Source: an uncultured Aquincola sp. (lineage in GTDB: Bacteria; Pseudomonadota; Gammaproteobacteria; Burkholderiales; Burkholderiaceae). Taken from it: DNA of 9,555 bases. The stretch covers positions 1-9,555 of the forward strand of contig CAKZXL010000892.1 of assembly GCA_937883885.1 (NCBI GenBank), read 5' to 3'. The notes below the pieces were generated by a model. It did not search any database and was not told the origin of the DNA. It saw only the letters and a list, made by a program, of their open reading frames with translations. Position 1 is the first letter of the stretch; each line of letters opens with the position of its first letter. The translations under genes were made by a program, and so were the position numbers. Of this stretch, positions 8,437 through 9,555 are shown piece after piece.

Positions 8437-9555
8437 TCAACGCCAGGCTGCCGCCGCACGGCCGGCCTGCAGCCCGCTGGCCATGCTGGCCTGCAGCAGG
8501 TAGCCGCCGGTGGGCGCTTCCCAGTCCAGCATCTCGCCGGCCACGAACACGCCGGGCCGCTGGCGCAGCATCAGTTGCTCGTCCAGCGCCTCCAGCCGCA
8601 CACCACCGGCGGTGCTGATGGCCTCGGCCACCGGCCGCGGCGCCACCAGCGTCAGCGGCAGCGCCTTCAAGGCCGTGGCCAGCGCGGCCGCATCGTCCAG
8701 CTGCGCACGCGGCAGCAGCTCATGCAGCAACGACACCTTGGCGCCCGCCAGGCCCAGTCGGCTCTTCAGGTGCGTGGCCAGGCTGCGGGTGCCGCGGGGG
8801 CGGCGCACTTCGTCCAGCACGCGCGCAGCATCGAAGGTGGGCAGCAGGTCGATGTGCAGCGTGGCCGCGCCCTCCGCGGCCAGCGTGTCGCGCAGCAGGG
8901 CCGAGACGGCATACACCAGGCTGCCTTCCACGCCGTAGTCGCTGAGCACGAACTCGCCGGCACGCTCGAAGCTGCCGCCGTCATGCGCCGTGAACTTGAG
9001 CGCCGCCGGCTTGATGGGCGCGCCGGCAAAGCGGCTGCGCAGGTGCTCGCTCCAGCCGCGCTGGCCATCGGGCCGCGCCACCTCGAAGCCGCAATTGGCC
9101 GGCTGCAGCGGCGCCACGTCCACGCCCTGGGCCTGCAGCAGCGGCACCCAGCGGCCGTCGGAGCCCAGCTGCGGCCAGCTGGCACCACCCAGCGCCAGCA
9201 CGGTGCAGCGCGGCTGCAGGCTGAACTCGCCGGCCGGGCCCTGGATGCGCAGCGCAGCGCCGTCTTCGGTCCAGCCCAGCCAGCGGTGCCGCTGGTGAAA
9301 GCGCACGCCCGCGGCCTTCAGCCGGTGCAGCCAGGCGCGCAGCAGCGGCGCCGCTTTCATGTCGCTGGGAAACACCCGGCCCGAGCTGCCGACGAAGGTC
9401 TCGACGCCCAAGGCCGCCGCCCAGTCGCGCATCGCCTGCGGGCTGAAGGCTGCCAGCCACGGCGCCACCTCCGCCGCCCGCGCGCCGTAGCGCTGGGTGA
9501 AGGGCTCGATCGGCTCGCTGTGCGTGAGGTTGAGCCCGCCCTTGCCGGCCAGCAA
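8437..9555 (-). CDS. TIGR03862/HI0933-family NAD(P)/FAD-dependent flavoprotein, N-terminus cut by the window edge
   Basis: The 372 visible residues run to the stop at 8437 and are open to the last base, so the true start lies beyond 9555. The first visible residues, LLAGKGGLNLTHSEP, match the conserved segment that normally follows the N-terminal GxGxxG FAD-binding motif by some 30-40 residues, so roughly 40-50 residues are missing. Other features are GSSGRVFPSDMKAAPLLRAW, VLALGGASWPQLGSDG (an FAD-binding strand and loop), FVLSDYGVEGSLVY, and the C-terminal signature STAGGVRLEALDE...PGVFVAGEMLDWEAPTGGYLLQ, which closes the FAD site. The family (YhiN/HI0933-like, TIGR03862) consists of flavoproteins with no firmly assigned reaction. 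It converges with pat, with 28 bases between stops, and nothing links the two functionally. No break is seen in the visible part. Confidence 0.93.
   Translation of the reverse strand: MLAGKGGLNLTHSEPIEPFTQRYGARAAEVAPWLAAFSPQAMRDWAAALGVETFVGSSGRVFPSDMKAAPLLRAWLHRLKAAGVRFHQRHRWLGWTEDGAALRIQGPAGEFSLQPRCTVLALGGASWPQLGSDGRWVPLLQAQGVDVAPLQPANCGFEVARPDGQRGWSEHLRSRFAGAPIKPAALKFTAHDGGSFERAGEFVLSDYGVEGSLVYAVSALLRDTLAAEGAATLHIDLLPTFDAARVLDEVRRPRGTRSLATHLKSRLGLAGAKVSLLHELLPRAQLDDAAALATALKALPLTLVAPRPVAEAISTAGGVRLEALDEQLMLRQRPGVFVAGEMLDWEAPTGGYLLQASMASGLQAGRAAAAWR

Noticed and set aside
6542..8503. 653-codon plus-strand frame within pat
   Set aside because: Low-complexity Ala/Gly/Arg composition and +1/+2 shadow of the clear Pat reading frame.

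Overview
The window is uniformly GC-rich DNA (roughly 70% by eye) with dense coding and strongly biased third codon positions. The proteins resemble those of betaproteobacteria, most likely Burkholderiales of the Rubrivivax/Leptothrix/Ideonella type. That placement is inferred from protein style and composition, not from a marker gene. I see no tRNA, rRNA, CRISPR array, insertion sequence or phage gene.

Left part (1 to about 4490, all on the minus strand, read right to left): a 51-residue putative membrane protein, then tex (RNA-binding transcription accessory protein), then a family 4 glycosyltransferase whose start overlaps the tex stop by 4 bases, then a NodB-fold polysaccharide deacetylase that ends at the window edge. 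The last three look like one transcription unit. The glycosyltransferase reading frame is interrupted by an in-frame TAG at codon 56. Without that stop it would be a normal-looking enzyme of 359 residues, so it is a fresh pseudogene, a strain-specific null allele or a sequencing error.

Middle (4489 to 4753): a divergent intergenic region with two short inverted repeats and a hairpin just before the ribosome binding site of the rightward gene. It probably holds the promoters of both transcription units, but I could not pick a convincing -35/-10 pair.

Right part (4754 to 8408, plus strand): a class II histone-deacetylase-like (AcuC / acetylpolyamine amidohydrolase family) enzyme, followed 19 bases later by a 902-residue Pat/PatZ-type protein. 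The latter fuses an NDP-forming acyl-CoA synthetase module to a C-terminal GNAT acetyltransferase. Together they look like a 'writer plus eraser' pair for reversible lysine acylation. The synthetase part keeps the histidine that the enterobacterial Pat proteins are reported to have lost. A convergent gene on the minus strand (8437 to beyond 9555) encodes a TIGR03862/HI0933-family FAD flavoprotein, missing its N-terminus at the window edge. A small hairpin sits in the 28-base gap between the two convergent stops.
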